DNA of 64,000 nucleotides from an uncultured Halomonas sp. (GTDB lineage Bacteria; Pseudomonadota; Gammaproteobacteria; Pseudomonadales; Halomonadaceae): NCBI RefSeq assembly GCF_947490095.1, contig NZ_CANLFS010000001.1:457598-521597 (forward strand). The letters are read 5' to 3'. Numbering within the stretch: the stretch's first letter is position 1; each line of letters starts with the position of its first letter. A program made the translations under genes and the position numbers. Below, piece after piece: positions 47,132 to 57,664 of this stretch. The notes beneath the pieces were generated by a model. The model saw only the letters and a list, made by a program, of their open reading frames with translations, was not told the origin of the DNA and ran no database searches.

Positions 47132-47953
47132 TCAGGCTCCTTCGGTCTCATCGGTCTCGGGGGACGCCGTCTCGACGTTCTGCGGCGATACCTCGGCACG
47201 GAACTTGGCCAGGTATTCACCGAAGCCCTCCGGGCTCAGCCAGAACTGGACGAGATTGGTCACACCCTTGCTGGTCAGCGAGGCACCGGACAGCGCATCG
47301 ACTTCGTTCTCGCCGCTGGCGCCGCCCTTGACCAGGGAAATCGCCGGTTGAACGCTATCGGCGTCGGCAAAGACTTCCTTGCCATCCCACTGGGCCTTCC
47401 AGCTCGGGTTATCCACTTCACCACCCAGACCCGGTGTTTCACCATGGGAATAGAAGGTGATGCCTTCGATGGTGTTGCCATCTCCCTGAACGGACAGGTA
47501 GCCCCGCATCAGGCCCCACAGCCCCTGGCCGCGAACCGGCAGGATGATCTGATCGGGATCGTCCGGGTCGCCCACCAGATAGACGGTGCTGTAGTTCTCC
47601 TGGCGCGACAGGCCGGCGATATCCTTCTCCCCGGACAGCGTACGCGACTGCGCCGGATCCTTGGCGGCCTCGAAGCTGTTGAAGGTCTGCGGGTCGTACT
47701 CGTCCGAGTACTCACCGGTCTCGAGCTCGACCACGCGGGGCGTGATCTTCTCGCCGTAGGTCGCCTCGATATCGACGCCTTCCTGATACAGGTCCGCCAC
47801 GGCCAGGATGTTGGACTTGCGGTCCAGCTCCTGGTTGAGCTGCTGCTGCGGACGCAATGCCACGGCGGCGGTAGAGACGATGACCGAACACACGATGCAG
47901 AGTGCGAACGCCACCGTCAGGATCTTCTTGATGGAGTTATTACTCTGTGCCAT
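47132..47953 (-). CDS. nqrC: Na+-NQR subunit C
   Basis: A 273-residue subunit with one N-terminal membrane helix and a periplasmic FMN-binding domain. The flavinylation motif here is [10 protein letters not shown] with Ser225, where well-studied NqrC proteins have Thr (SGAT). ApbE attaches FMN to this residue, and a motif description I recall allows Ser. apbE itself is not in the window. The gene overlaps nqrB by one base. Confidence 0.96.
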   Translation of the reverse strand: MAQSNNSIKKILTVAFALCIVCSVIVSTAAVALRPQQQLNQELDRKSNILAVADLYQEGVDIEATYGEKITPRVVELETGEYSDEYDPQTFNSFEAAKDPAQSRTLSGEKDIAGLSRQENYSTVYLVGDPDDPDQIILPVRGQGLWGLMRGYLSVQGDGNTIEGITFYSHGETPGLGGEVDNPSWKAQWDGKEVFADADSVQPAISLVKGGASGENEVDALSGASLTSKGVTNLVQFWLSPEGFGEYLAKFRAEVSPQNVETASPETDETEGA

Positions 47954-49179
47954 CAGGCAGTCTCCTCGGCCGGTGCACCGGTGCGCTTGAGCCGGCGCTT
48001 GATGTTGGCCTGAACAAAGAAGTGGTCGATCAGCGGCGCGAACAGGTTGGCGAACAGGATCGCCAGCATGATGCCCTCAGGGAAGGCCGGGTTCACGACG
48101 CGGATCAGCACGGTCATGACGCCGATCAGGGCGCCGAAGATCAGCCGTCCCTGGCTCGTCATGGCGGCGGACACCGGATCGGTGGCCATGAACACCATGC
48201 CGAAGGCGAAACCGCCCAGCACCAGGTGCCAGTACCATGACATGGCGAACATCGGGTTGGTGTCGGAGCCGATCAGGTTGAACAGCGCACTGGTCGCCAC
48301 CATGCCCAGGAACACACCCAGCATGATTCGCCAGGAGGCGATGCCGGTCCACAGCAGTACCGCCGCCCCGATCAATATCGCCAGCGTCGAGGTCTCACCC
48401 ACGGAGCCGGGGATAAAGCCGAGGAAGGCGTCCCACCAGCTGAACTTGTCGCTGAGCGCGGTCATGCCGTCCTGGAAGGCCGTGGACAGCGCCGTGGCAC
48501 CGGTGAAGCCATCCGCGGCGACCCACACCGCATCACCGGAAATCTGTGCCGGATAGGCGAAGTACAGGAAGGCGCGGCCGGTCAATGCCGGGTTGAGGAA
48601 GTTCTTGCCGGTCCCCCCGAAGATCTCCTTGCCGATCACCACGCCGAAGGTGATGCCCAGCGCCACCTGCCACAGCGGAATGGTCGCGGGGAGAATCAGC
48701 GCATAGAGGACGGAGGTCACGAAGAAACCCTCGTTGACCTCGTGGCCACGCTTGATGGCGAACAGCACCTCCCAGAAGCCACCGACCACGAAGGTGACCA
48801 GGTAGATCGGCAGGAAGTAGGTGGCCCCCAGCACGAAGTTGGCCCACAGGCTGTCGGCGTTATGGCCAGACGCCAGCACCATCATGATGGCCTCGCGCCA
48901 GCCGGCCATGGAGCCATAGCCGTCGGCGATGGCCAGGTTGGCCTGCCAGCCGGCATTCCACATGCCGAAGAACATCGCCGGGAAGGTGCACAACCAGACG
49001 GTGATCATGATGCGCTTGAGGTCGACGCCATCGCGCACATGGGCGGTGGTCTTGGCGACATCGGGGGGCGCATAGAAGATCGTGTCCACCGCCTCGTAGA
49101 GCGGGTAGAACTTCTCGTACTTGCCGCCCTTGTGGAAGTGCGGCTCGAGACTATCGAGTGTCTGTCGAATACCCATCAT
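47953..49179 (-). CDS. nqrB: Na+-NQR subunit B
   Basis: A 408-residue membrane subunit with about ten helices that forms the sodium channel and the ubiquinone site and carries covalent FMN. The acceptor Thr is in [11 protein letters not shown]. It starts with two Met codons (ATGATG) right at the nqrA stop. Confidence 0.97.
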   Translation of the reverse strand: MMGIRQTLDSLEPHFHKGGKYEKFYPLYEAVDTIFYAPPDVAKTTAHVRDGVDLKRIMITVWLCTFPAMFFGMWNAGWQANLAIADGYGSMAGWREAIMMVLASGHNADSLWANFVLGATYFLPIYLVTFVVGGFWEVLFAIKRGHEVNEGFFVTSVLYALILPATIPLWQVALGITFGVVIGKEIFGGTGKNFLNPALTGRAFLYFAYPAQISGDAVWVAADGFTGATALSTAFQDGMTALSDKFSWWDAFLGFIPGSVGETSTLAILIGAAVLLWTGIASWRIMLGVFLGMVATSALFNLIGSDTNPMFAMSWYWHLVLGGFAFGMVFMATDPVSAAMTSQGRLIFGALIGVMTVLIRVVNPAFPEGIMLAILFANLFAPLIDHFFVQANIKRRLKRTGAPAEETA

Positions 49180-50528
49180 CAGGCCTCTTTCTCGATCGTG
49201 TTGAGGTTGTCACGCAGGATGGGACCGTACTCATACTTACCGGGACACACATAGGTGCACAGGGCCAGGTCCTCTTCGTCCAACTCCAGGCATCCGAGCT
49301 GCATGGCGGTCTCGATATCGCCGACGATCAGCGAGCGCAGCAGCTGGGTGGGCAGGATATCCAGGGGCATGACCTGCTCGTAGGCCCCCACCGGCACCAT
49401 GGCCCGTTCGGACCCGTTGGTCGACGTGGTCGGTGCGTAATCCTTGAGGCCGGTCAGCTTCGAGAGATAGATGCCCATCACCGAGTGACGATTCTTGCCT
49501 GCCGAGATCCAGCCCATGAAGGCACGCTTGTTGCCTTCCTCGAGCAGGCTCACCTGATTATGGAAGCGTCCCAGGTAGCGCAGGTTGCCTTCGCAGGTAA
49601 AGCCCGAGAAGACGGAACCGGAAATGACCCGGGTATCATCCGGGTCGATGACCTCGCCTTTCAGGCACTCTTCGGTGCTGGCGCCGATGCGGGTGCGCAG
49701 CAGCCGCGGCTTCTCGGCCCGGGGCCCGCCCACGGCCACCACCCGGCTGACATCCAGCTTGCCCTCGGCGAACAACTTGCCGAAGGCGATGACGTCCTGA
49801 TAGCCGATCGTCCAGACGCGCTTGTGCAGGGCGACGGGAGACAGATGATGGATATGCGTGCCCACCAGGCCTGCCGGGTGCGGTCCCGCGAAGGTCTGGG
49901 CCTGCACACCGTCGATATTGCCGCCGGGGATGCTGCTGTCCGGGCCACTGCACAGGTAGACATTGCCCTCGGTGAGACGGGTCAGCACCTTGAGGCCATC
50001 TTCGAAGGCCTGGGTCTGCTCGTGGATCACCATGGCCGGGTCGGCCGCCAGCGGGTGGGTATCGATGGCCGTCACGAAGATATCGGCGGGCACGCCGTCG
50101 ATGGCCGGCGTGCGCGAGTAGGGACGCGTGCGCAGGGCGGTCCACAGGCCCGATTCGACCAGCTGGTCGACCACGACCTGGCGCTCCAGCCCGGCCAGCT
50201 TGTCGCGGCCATGGGCGGTGAAGGCGACCGCCTCTTCGGACTCATCGACCTCGATCACCACCGAGAGCAGACGACGCTTCTCTCCGCGGTTGATGGCTAT
50301 CACCTTGCCGGCGGCCGGCGCCGTGAAGCGCACGCCGTCGATCTTCTTGTCGGTAAACAGCAGCTGGCCAAGCCTGACGGCATCCCCCTCCTTGACCTCC
50401 ATGGTCGGCTTCATGCCGACATAATCGGTGCCCAGGACCGCCACGTGACGCACCGGCTGCGCATCGTCGATACGCTGCTCGGGCGCTCCCGTGATGGGGA
50501 GATCCAGGCCTTTCTTGACTTCGATCAT
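49179..50528 (-). CDS. nqrA: Na+-NQR subunit A
   Basis: A 448-residue peripheral subunit that starts [20 protein letters not shown], the family N terminus; this fixes ATG 50528 and rejects a longer in-frame start at 50654. It contains the biotinyl-like hammerhead fold and the SLBB-like part. First gene of nqrABCDEF. Confidence 0.97.
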   Translation of the reverse strand: MIEVKKGLDLPITGAPEQRIDDAQPVRHVAVLGTDYVGMKPTMEVKEGDAVRLGQLLFTDKKIDGVRFTAPAAGKVIAINRGEKRRLLSVVIEVDESEEAVAFTAHGRDKLAGLERQVVVDQLVESGLWTALRTRPYSRTPAIDGVPADIFVTAIDTHPLAADPAMVIHEQTQAFEDGLKVLTRLTEGNVYLCSGPDSSIPGGNIDGVQAQTFAGPHPAGLVGTHIHHLSPVALHKRVWTIGYQDVIAFGKLFAEGKLDVSRVVAVGGPRAEKPRLLRTRIGASTEECLKGEVIDPDDTRVISGSVFSGFTCEGNLRYLGRFHNQVSLLEEGNKRAFMGWISAGKNRHSVMGIYLSKLTGLKDYAPTTSTNGSERAMVPVGAYEQVMPLDILPTQLLRSLIVGDIETAMQLGCLELDEEDLALCTYVCPGKYEYGPILRDNLNTIEKEA

Positions 50529-50607
50529 AGTCTCGCCCAGTTGATGGATCGGAAAAACGAAGGAAAGGGCTACGAGGCACGCCCGGCCCACCCCGAAAAT
50601 CCACCGC

Positions 50608-50636
50608 ATTATAAAGACAAGGCAAGGGGATGACCA
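50608..50636 (-). promoter_or_regulatory. Promoter of the nqr operon
   Basis: On the minus strand TGGTCA (50636-50631), 17 bases, then a perfect TATAAT (50613-50608), about 80 bases upstream of nqrA. The -35 matches four of six positions. Confidence 0.5.
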
Positions 50637-50730
50637 CCTGAGCGAAGGTCGCAAGGCGATGTCTTCGCCGCCCGAGACCCCGGCACAGGCGGCGGCATGC
50701 GGCGGTTTCCCACCACGCCATGGAGACGGA

Positions 50731-50760
50731 AAGGGGCGGGAAGATTTCTCTCCCCGCCCC
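50731..50760 (-). terminator. Terminator of gap
   Basis: GC-rich 9-base arms AGGGGCGGG (50731-50739) and CCCGCCCCT (50752-50760), followed on the minus strand by TTCC. It lies 41 bases after the GAPDH stop and separates it from nqr. Confidence 0.55.
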
Positions 50761-50800
50761 TCGACACCATCCCGTTCGCGGGTGGTCGTCGCGCTTACAC

Positions 50801-52264
50801 TTACGCCGTTGCGCGCGGCAGCTTCAGGAAGTTGACATTGGACATATGCTGCAGGATGCGAATCACCTGACAGCTATAGCCGAACTCGTTGTCATACCAG
50901 ACGTAGAGCACGGCGTTCTGGCCGTTGGCGATGGTCGCCTGGGCGTCGACGATGCCGGCATGGCGGTTGCCGACGAAGTCGGTGGAGACCACCTCGGTGG
51001 AGTCGACATAGTCGATCTGCTTCTGAAACGGCGAATCCAGCGACATCTGGCGCAGGAAGTCATTGAGCGCACCGGCATCGGTGGCCGTCTCCAGGCGCAG
51101 GTTGAGGATCGCCATGGAGACGTTGGGGGTCGGCACCCGAATGGCGTTGCCGGTCAGCTTGCCATCGAATTCGGGCAGCGCCTTGGCCACCGCCTTGGCG
51201 GCGCCGGTCTCGGTCAACACCATGTTGAGCGGTGCGCTGCGTCCGCGACGATCGCCCTTGTGGTAGTTGTCGATCAGGTTCTGGTCGTTGGTGTAGCTGT
51301 GCACCGTCTCGACATGGCCATGCTCGACGCCGAACTCATCGTTGAGCACCTTGAGCACCGGCACGATGGCGTTGGTGGTACAGGAGGCCGCGGAGATGAT
51401 GCGGTCATCATCGCTCAGGTCGTCGTGGTTGATGCCGTAGACGATATTCTTGACGTCGCCCTTGCCCGGCGCGGTGAGCAGCGCCTTGGCCACGCCCTTG
51501 CACTGCAGGTGCTGGCCGAGACCATCCTCGTCGCGCCAGATACCGGTGTTGTCCACCACCACGGCGTTGTCGATGCCGTAGGCCGTATAGTCGACATCGG
51601 TGGGGGCGTCGGCGTAGATCACCTGGATGACATTGCCGTTGGCCGTGAGGGTGCGCGCCTCGACGTCGACGCTAATAGTGCCATCGAAGGGGCCATGCAC
51701 GGAGTCGCGACGCAGGAGACTGGCGCGTTTCTCGAGGTCCTTGGCGATGTCACCGCGGCCGCGCACCACGATGGCACGCAGGCGCAGCAGGTTGCCGCCA
51801 CCGGCCTTTTCCACCAGGACCCGGGCGAGGATGCGGCCGATGCGGCCGAAGCCGTAAAGGACCACGTCCTTGGGCTCGCCGTTGCCGGCATCGGCGCCAT
51901 GGGCGTCGACGATCTCGGCGAGCTCCTCGCGCAGGAAGGCCACGGCGTCGCCGCCGCCCTGTTTCTTGAAGGCGACGCCCAGCTTGCCGATATCGACATG
52001 GGCCGGCCCGAGATTGAGCTCGGTCATCGCCTTGACCAGCGGATAGGTGTCCTGCACGGATAGCTCGGTGCCTTCCACCTTCCGTACGAAGCGATGATCC
52101 TTCAGAATGCGGATCACGCTACGATTGAACTGCGACCGCCCATAAAGCGTCGTGACCACATTATTGTGACGGTAGAGGCTACCGATCATCGGGATCATCT
52201 GCTCGACTAACGCCTGGTTGTCGTGCCATTCCTGGAAGACAATATCGGACGGTTGCTGACTCAC
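50801..52264 (-). CDS. gap: Glyceraldehyde-3-phosphate dehydrogenase, long (GapB-like) form
   Basis: A 487-residue GAPDH with an extra N-terminal region of about 125 residues ([20 protein letters not shown]) before the NAD-binding start [20 protein letters not shown]. Catalytic Cys295 lies in [12 protein letters not shown], with the partner His in the downstream [12 protein letters not shown] stretch. This longer form is known from Pseudomonas and other gammaproteobacteria and is often gluconeogenic. A GTG at 52264 with GTGAGG six bases upstream was preferred; an ATG at 52303 is also possible. It is divergent from mfd. Confidence 0.9.
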   Translation of the reverse strand: MSQQPSDIVFQEWHDNQALVEQMIPMIGSLYRHNNVVTTLYGRSQFNRSVIRILKDHRFVRKVEGTELSVQDTYPLVKAMTELNLGPAHVDIGKLGVAFKKQGGGDAVAFLREELAEIVDAHGADAGNGEPKDVVLYGFGRIGRILARVLVEKAGGGNLLRLRAIVVRGRGDIAKDLEKRASLLRRDSVHGPFDGTISVDVEARTLTANGNVIQVIYADAPTDVDYTAYGIDNAVVVDNTGIWRDEDGLGQHLQCKGVAKALLTAPGKGDVKNIVYGINHDDLSDDDRIISAASCTTNAIVPVLKVLNDEFGVEHGHVETVHSYTNDQNLIDNYHKGDRRGRSAPLNMVLTETGAAKAVAKALPEFDGKLTGNAIRVPTPNVSMAILNLRLETATDAGALNDFLRQMSLDSPFQKQIDYVDSTEVVSTDFVGNRHAGIVDAQATIANGQNAVLYVWYDNEFGYSCQVIRILQHMSNVNFLKLPRATA

Positions 52265-52474
52265 GTGTGGCCTCACTGATGAAATCAAAGGGTTCACGGC
52301 CATTATCCCGGGGCCGGAACCCCGCGGCAATGACTGGATGGTCGCACTCGCTGTAGGCGGATTACAGAACCGGGCGTTTGACTACAAGACTCGGGGTGGC
52401 TGATATGCTGGTCGCCCTCGAGGAGCCACACAGGATCCGTCGGGCCGCGCCCGTCGACAGCCCAATACGAGACC

Positions 52475-55400
52475 ATGCCAACATTCACGCCGCTCGATCC
52501 CCCGCCCCCCCAGGGGCTACGCGAAACACGTTATTGGCAGATGCCCCAGGGCAGCGGGGCCGCCCTGGCCCTTTCACGCCTGGCCGGCGATGCCCCGCTG
52601 CTGGTGGTCACCGCCGATACCGCCCAGGCCCTGCGCCTGGAGAATGAACTACGCTTCTTCAGCCGGGTACCGGTGCTGCCCTTCCCCGACTGGGAGACTC
52701 TGCCCTACGACAGCTTCTCTCCCCATCAGGACATCGTCTCCGCGCGCCTGCGAACCCTGCGCCAGCTCCAGGACGGCGCCCACGGCATCGTGCTGGTGCC
52801 GATCAACACCCTGATGCAGCGCCTGGCACCGGTCGACTATATTGCCGGACGCGTGCTGACCCTGGAGGTCGGCCAGCCACTGGACCGCGAGGGCTTCCGC
52901 GATGCCCTGTCCCGGGCCGGCTACCGAGCCGTCGAGACCGTCTACGAGCCCGGCGAATACGCCCTGCGCGGCGCCCTGATCGACCTCTTCCCCATGGGCA
53001 TGGAGGCACCGCTGCGTATCGATCTGTTCGATGACGAGATCGACACCCTGCGTACCTTCGACCCCGACACCCAGCGCAGTGACGAGAAGGTCGAACGTGT
53101 CGAGCTGTTGCCGGCCCACGAATATTCGCTGTCACGCGGCGCCATTGCCTGCTTCCGCGAGGGCTTCGAGACGCTGTTCGATGTCGACCCGCGCCAGTGC
53201 CCCCTCTACCTGGACGCGCTCAAGGGCATCCCCTCCCCCGGCCTGGAGCAGTATCTGCCGCTGTTCTTCGAGGAGACCGCCACCCTCTTCGAGCACCTCG
53301 CCGAGAGCACCCGCGTCGCGCTGTTGCCGGGCTGCCTGGCCGCCGCCGAGCACCACTGGGCATCCATCGAGAGCCGCTTCGACAACCTGGGGGTGGACCC
53401 CACCCGACCGCTGCTGCCGCCTCATCGCGCCTTCGTGCCGGTCGCCGAGCTGTTCGCGGCGATCAAGCGCCATCCGCGCGTCGAGCTCACCGACCAGAGC
53501 GAGCATCGCCACGCCCTGACACCAACCACTCAGGCGCCCCCCGAGGTGGGCATCAATGCCCGGGCCAAGGAGCCGCTGGCCCCCCTGGCCCGCTTCCTGG
53601 AGGCCCGCGGCGATACCCGGGTGCTGTTCGTGGCGGAGTCTCGCGGGCGCCGTGAGGCCCTGGAGGAGACCCTGGCGCCTCTGCGCCTGGCGCTGCCCCA
53701 CGTCGAGGACTTCGCCGACTTCCTCGCAAGCGATGCCCCCATTGCCATCACCGAGGGCGAGCTCGAAGCCGGGCTCTGGCTGACCGAGCCCAACCTCGCG
53801 GTGATCAGCGAGGCCGAGCTCTACGGCGAGGTGGTGCGTCAGTCCCGCCGCCGGGAAAAGGCCACCGATGCCGATGAGCTGGCCATCCGCCACCTCTCCG
53901 AGCTGCGCCCCGGTGTACCGGTCGTCCACCAGGCCCATGGCGTGGGGCGCTACCGGGGCCTGGAGACCCTCGAGACCGGCGGCCAGGCCGCCGAGTTCGT
54001 CACCCTGGAGTATGCCGATGGCGCCCGGCTCTATGTGCCGGTGGAGAACCTGCATCTCATCTCGCGCTATGCCGGCGCCGATGACGAGCTCGCCCCGCTG
54101 CACCGACTGGGTTCCGAACAGTGGCAGAAGGCGCGGAAGAAGGCCGCCGAGAAGGTCCGCGACTCCGCCGCGGAGCTGCTGGATATCTATGCCCGCCGCG
54201 AGGCCCGGGAAGGCTTTGCCTGTGAGCCGCCGGACACCGAATACTCACGCTTCGCCGCCGCCTTCCCCTTCGAGGAGACCCCCGACCAGCGCGCCGCCAT
54301 CGAGGCCGTGATCGAGGACATGACCGCGCCGCGCCCCATGGATCGCGTGGTATGCGGCGATGTGGGCTTCGGCAAGACCGAGGTGGCCATGCGGGCCGCC
54401 TTCCTGGCGGTACACTCCGGGCGCCAGGTGGTGGTACTGGTGCCCACGACCCTGCTGGCTCGCCAGCACTTTGATAATTTCCGGGACCGCTTCGCCGACA
54501 CCGCGGTCAATATCGAGCTGATCTCGCGCTTCACCGCCGGCAAGGGGCAGGCCGAGTCTCTCAAGCGCATCGAGGAGGGCCAGGCGGATATCGTGATCGG
54601 TACCCACAAGCTGCTCTCGAAATCCATGCGCCTCCCCAGGATGGGCCTGTTGGTCATCGATGAGGAACATCGCTTCGGCGTCGCCCAGAAGGAGCGCCTG
54701 AAGAGCCTGCGGGCCGAGGTGGATATCCTCACCATGACGGCCACGCCGATCCCCCGTACGCTGAACATGGCGATGAGCGGCATCCGCGACCTGTCGATCA
54801 TCGCCACGCCGCCGGCGCGGCGCCTGTCGGTCAAGACCTTCGTGCAGCGCCACGACGAGGCGGTGCTCAAGGAGGCGATCCTGCGCGAGATACTCCGCGG
54901 CGGGCAGGTCTATCTCCTGCACAATGACGTCAAGACCATTGAGACCACCGCCGAGACGGTGCGCGAGCTGGTGCCCGAGGCCCGGGTCGGCGTGGCCCAC
55001 GGTCAGCTGCCCGAGCGCGCCCTGGAGCGGGTGATGTCCGACTTCTATCACAAGCGCCACAATGTGCTGGTGTGCTCCACCATCATCGAGACCGGCATCG
55101 ATGTGCCCAGCGCCAACACCATCCTGATCGAGCGCGCCGACAAGTTCGGCCTGGCCCAGCTCCACCAACTGCGCGGCCGGGTCGGGCGCAGCCATCACCA
55201 GGCCTATGCCTACCTGCTGACCCCACCGCCCAAGGCGATGACCCGGGATGCCATCAAGCGCCTGGAGGCCATCGGTGCCGCCGAGGACCTGGGCGCCGGC
55301 TTCACGCTGGCCAGCCACGACATGGAGATCCGCGGCGCCGGGGAGCTGCTCGGCGACGACCAGAGTGGCCAGATGGAGGCGATCGGCTATGGCCTCTACA

Positions 55401-55924
55401 TGGAAATGCTCGACCGCGCCGTGGCGGCCATCCGCGCCGGCAAGACTCCCAATATCGAGGCACCCCTGGAGGAAGGCGTGGAGATCAGCCTTGACCTGCA
55501 GGCCCTTATTCCGGACGACTACCTCCACGATGTGCAACAGCGACTGGTGATGTACAAGCGCATCGCCAGCGCCAATGACGCGGCCGAACTCAAGGAGCTG
55601 CAGGTGGAAATGATCGACCGCTTCGGCCTGCTGCCGGGACCGGTGAAGACCCTGCTGCGCCAGACCCGACTCCGCCAGCACGCCGAGCGCCTGGGCATCA
55701 CGCGCCTGGAGGCTGGCCCCGAGCGGGGCCGCATCATCTTCGGCGCCCATACCCGCGTCGACCCCATGACCCTGGTGGGGCTGATTCAGCGCGAGCCCGG
55801 GCGTTATCGCCTGGACGGCGCCGACACCCTGCGCTTCGAGGCCACCACGGAGAACGAGGAAGCACGTTTCCAGGCCGTGGAACAGCTGCTCGAAACCCTG
55901 AATCGCAAGACCCAGGCCGCCTGA
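52475..55924 (+). CDS. mfd: Transcription-repair coupling factor Mfd
   Basis: A 1149-residue ATPase that removes stalled RNA polymerase and recruits UvrA. The N-terminal UvrB-like domains (about 1-340), the RNA-polymerase-interacting domain (PGVPVVHQAHGVGRYRGLET, about 480-540) and RecG-like motor domains are all present. Walker A GDVGFGKTEVAMR is near residue 628, the DEEH box near 728, then MTATPIPRTLNMAMSGIRDL and the C-terminal UvrA-binding part. Length matches the family (about 1150). Confidence 0.97.
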   Translation: MPTFTPLDPPPPQGLRETRYWQMPQGSGAALALSRLAGDAPLLVVTADTAQALRLENELRFFSRVPVLPFPDWETLPYDSFSPHQDIVSARLRTLRQLQDGAHGIVLVPINTLMQRLAPVDYIAGRVLTLEVGQPLDREGFRDALSRAGYRAVETVYEPGEYALRGALIDLFPMGMEAPLRIDLFDDEIDTLRTFDPDTQRSDEKVERVELLPAHEYSLSRGAIACFREGFETLFDVDPRQCPLYLDALKGIPSPGLEQYLPLFFEETATLFEHLAESTRVALLPGCLAAAEHHWASIESRFDNLGVDPTRPLLPPHRAFVPVAELFAAIKRHPRVELTDQSEHRHALTPTTQAPPEVGINARAKEPLAPLARFLEARGDTRVLFVAESRGRREALEETLAPLRLALPHVEDFADFLASDAPIAITEGELEAGLWLTEPNLAVISEAELYGEVVRQSRRREKATDADELAIRHLSELRPGVPVVHQAHGVGRYRGLETLETGGQAAEFVTLEYADGARLYVPVENLHLISRYAGADDELAPLHRLGSEQWQKARKKAAEKVRDSAAELLDIYARREAREGFACEPPDTEYSRFAAAFPFEETPDQRAAIEAVIEDMTAPRPMDRVVCGDVGFGKTEVAMRAAFLAVHSGRQVVVLVPTTLLARQHFDNFRDRFADTAVNIELISRFTAGKGQAESLKRIEEGQADIVIGTHKLLSKSMRLPRMGLLVIDEEHRFGVAQKERLKSLRAEVDILTMTATPIPRTLNMAMSGIRDLSIIATPPARRLSVKTFVQRHDEAVLKEAILREILRGGQVYLLHNDVKTIETTAETVRELVPEARVGVAHGQLPERALERVMSDFYHKRHNVLVCSTIIETGIDVPSANTILIERADKFGLAQLHQLRGRVGRSHHQAYAYLLTPPPKAMTRDAIKRLEAIGAAEDLGAGFTLASHDMEIRGAGELLGDDQSGQMEAIGYGLYMEMLDRAVAAIRAGKTPNIEAPLEEGVEISLDLQALIPDDYLHDVQQRLVMYKRIASANDAAELKELQVEMIDRFGLLPGPVKTLLRQTRLRQHAERLGITRLEAGPERGRIIFGAHTRVDPMTLVGLIQREPGRYRLDGADTLRFEATTENEEARFQAVEQLLETLNRKTQAA

Positions 55925-56060
55925 CGCGACTGTTATGGGAGCGCGATTTAGCGGCGATCGCGCTCCCCTATACTGTTATCATATGCCCTATCTCACCGCC
56001 CACGGGCACCGGTCGAAGGAAGCACCGGTGTCCCACAAGCCCCGGGAGTTGAACGACCCT

Positions 56061-57104
56061 ATGAATACCCTGACACCAAGCCGAAAAGGCACTCGCCAGG
56101 CCCTGGCCCTGGCCTTGACCCTGGGACTTAGCCCCCTGCTTGCCTCCGGCGCACTGGCGGCGACCCCTGGCTACGACGAGATCCATGAGCTGCCCCGCGG
56201 CCACTATGCGTTACCCGAGGAAGGCAGCGTGATCGGCGAGGACTATACGGTCGTCGTCGAAGAGGGGGATACCCTGGTCGATATCGCCCGTGAACATAAC
56301 GTGGGCTACGAGGCGATCCGCATGGCCAATCCGGATGTCAGCATCTGGGCCCCCTATGCCGATACCGAGGTCACCATTCCGGCCCGCCGGGTACTCCCCG
56401 ACGCCGAACGGCAAGGCATCGTGATCAATCTCTCGGAGCTGCGCCTCTACTACTACTCCGAGTCCGACGTGGTCGAGACCTACCCGATCAGCGTAGGCCG
56501 TGAAGAGTTCGCCACTCCTCAGGGCGTGACCAAGACCACCATCAAGGTGAAGGACCCCGCCTGGGCGCCGCCCGCCTCGATGCGCCGCGAAGCCGCCGCC
56601 CGGGGCGAGCCGGCGCCGTCGATCGTGCCGGCCGGCCCGGACAACCCCCTGGGACGCCACGCTATCCTGCTGGGGCTCCCCAGCTATCTGATCCATGGCA
56701 CCAACAAGCCCGATGGGGTCGGCATGCGCGTCAGCCGCGGCTGTATCCGCATGTTCCCCCAGGATATCGAGTCCCTGTATGAACGCGTACCCAGCGGGAC
56801 ACGCGTCAATATCATCGACCAGCCCGTCAAGATCGGTTGGACGCAAGACGAGGAACTGTTGGCCGAATCCTATCCGGCCCTGGAGGAAAACCGGGAAGGC
56901 TTCGAGCCGCTGATGTTTGCCATGGACACGCTCGCCAAGGCCCTGGGCGAGGCGCACCCACCGGTGGACTACAAGCGCCTGCGCCAACTGGTCGAGTCCC
57001 CCGATGGCATGGCGGTCTCACTGCTCGCATCTGGCGAGGATGAGCCTGCGCCCGAGCCGCCGAGCCTCTACGAGGGCATCGCCGAGGGCGTCGTAGAGGG
57101 CTGA
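56061..57104 (+). CDS. L,D-transpeptidase with LysM domain (ErfK/YbiS type)
   Basis: A 347-residue periplasmic enzyme. A signal peptide (about 1-32) leads to a LysM module (YTVVVEEGDTLVDIAREHNV). The YkuD catalytic domain has IHGTNKPDGVGMRVSRGCIR, with the His and catalytic Cys228. Members link Lpp to peptidoglycan or form 3-3 crosslinks. ATG 56061 gives a good signal peptide; an upstream frame start is rejected. A strong terminator follows, and an Lpp-like gene is encoded convergently just after it, a likely substrate. Confidence 0.9.
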   Translation: MNTLTPSRKGTRQALALALTLGLSPLLASGALAATPGYDEIHELPRGHYALPEEGSVIGEDYTVVVEEGDTLVDIAREHNVGYEAIRMANPDVSIWAPYADTEVTIPARRVLPDAERQGIVINLSELRLYYYSESDVVETYPISVGREEFATPQGVTKTTIKVKDPAWAPPASMRREAAARGEPAPSIVPAGPDNPLGRHAILLGLPSYLIHGTNKPDGVGMRVSRGCIRMFPQDIESLYERVPSGTRVNIIDQPVKIGWTQDEELLAESYPALEENREGFEPLMFAMDTLAKALGEAHPPVDYKRLRQLVESPDGMAVSLLASGEDEPAPEPPSLYEGIAEGVVEG

Positions 57105-57140
57105 GCAGGCACTGGCCGAACAAGCTCAGCAAGCACAAAC

Positions 57141-57170
57141 AGGAAGACCCCGCCGAGGCGGGGTCTTCCT
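57141..57170. terminator. Bidirectional terminator between L,D-transpeptidase and lpp-like gene
   Basis: Perfect 14-base arms AGGAAGACCCCGCC (57141-57154) and complement (57157-57170), a two-base loop, then TTTTC. It can serve both convergent transcripts. Confidence 0.85.
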
Positions 57171-57220
57171 TTTCTGCAGAACCGCCATCGCCCGGAGGCG
57201 ATGCAGCCTTCCTCGCAGTC

Positions 57221-57484
57221 TTACTTCTGCATGGAACGGCTGAACATGCGATTCATCTCGTCACGGTTCTGCTCGGACATCTGCAGAGCCGCCTGGGCAT
57301 CACGCTGGGCCTGATTGGCAGTGTTCTGCGCCTGAACAGCGATGCTGCGAGCTTCGGCAGCGTCGGCCTGTGCAGACTCGGCGGTGGTACGAACTTCTTC
57401 CAGGGCACCGGTGGAAGCACAGCCAGCCAGAACGGCCAGTGATGCGGCAGCGGCGGTCAGCTTCAGGGTGGTCTTCAGAGTCAT
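57221..57484 (-). CDS. Lpp/OprI-like murein lipoprotein
   Basis: An 87-residue lipoprotein: signal peptide with lipobox LAGC (Cys22), then an Ala-rich heptad coiled coil (about 27-75, VRTTAESAQADAAEARSIAV) and a C terminus MNRMFSRSMQK ending in Lys, the residue that Lpp uses for attachment to peptidoglycan. It tethers the outer membrane to the cell wall. ATG 57484 has AAGGAGAA upstream. It is flanked by two L,D-transpeptidase genes. Confidence 0.92.
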   Translation of the reverse strand: MTLKTTLKLTAAAASLAVLAGCASTGALEEVRTTAESAQADAAEARSIAVQAQNTANQAQRDAQAALQMSEQNRDEMNRMFSRSMQK

Positions 57485-57664
57485 GATGTTCTCCTTGGTC
57501 TTCCTTGGTACTGCATTGAAAGAAACCTGAAAAGACAGGTGTCTTGCCTGCAAGATGCAGGCGCGTCTAAAGCGACTCGTGCTCGAGGCACAGGGCCAGC
57601 GCTGTTTTATTATACACAACGGCGCTTGTCCATCGCCTTCAACGTCCCTTGCGCGTGATACAGC

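Noticed and set aside
49158..50633. 491-residue open frame opposite nqrA
   Set aside because: Shadow frame of nqrA with His/Arg/Gly-rich low-complexity translation and no ribosome site.
54245..55750. 501-residue open frame opposite mfd
   Set aside because: Antisense shadow of a clearly coding mfd region.
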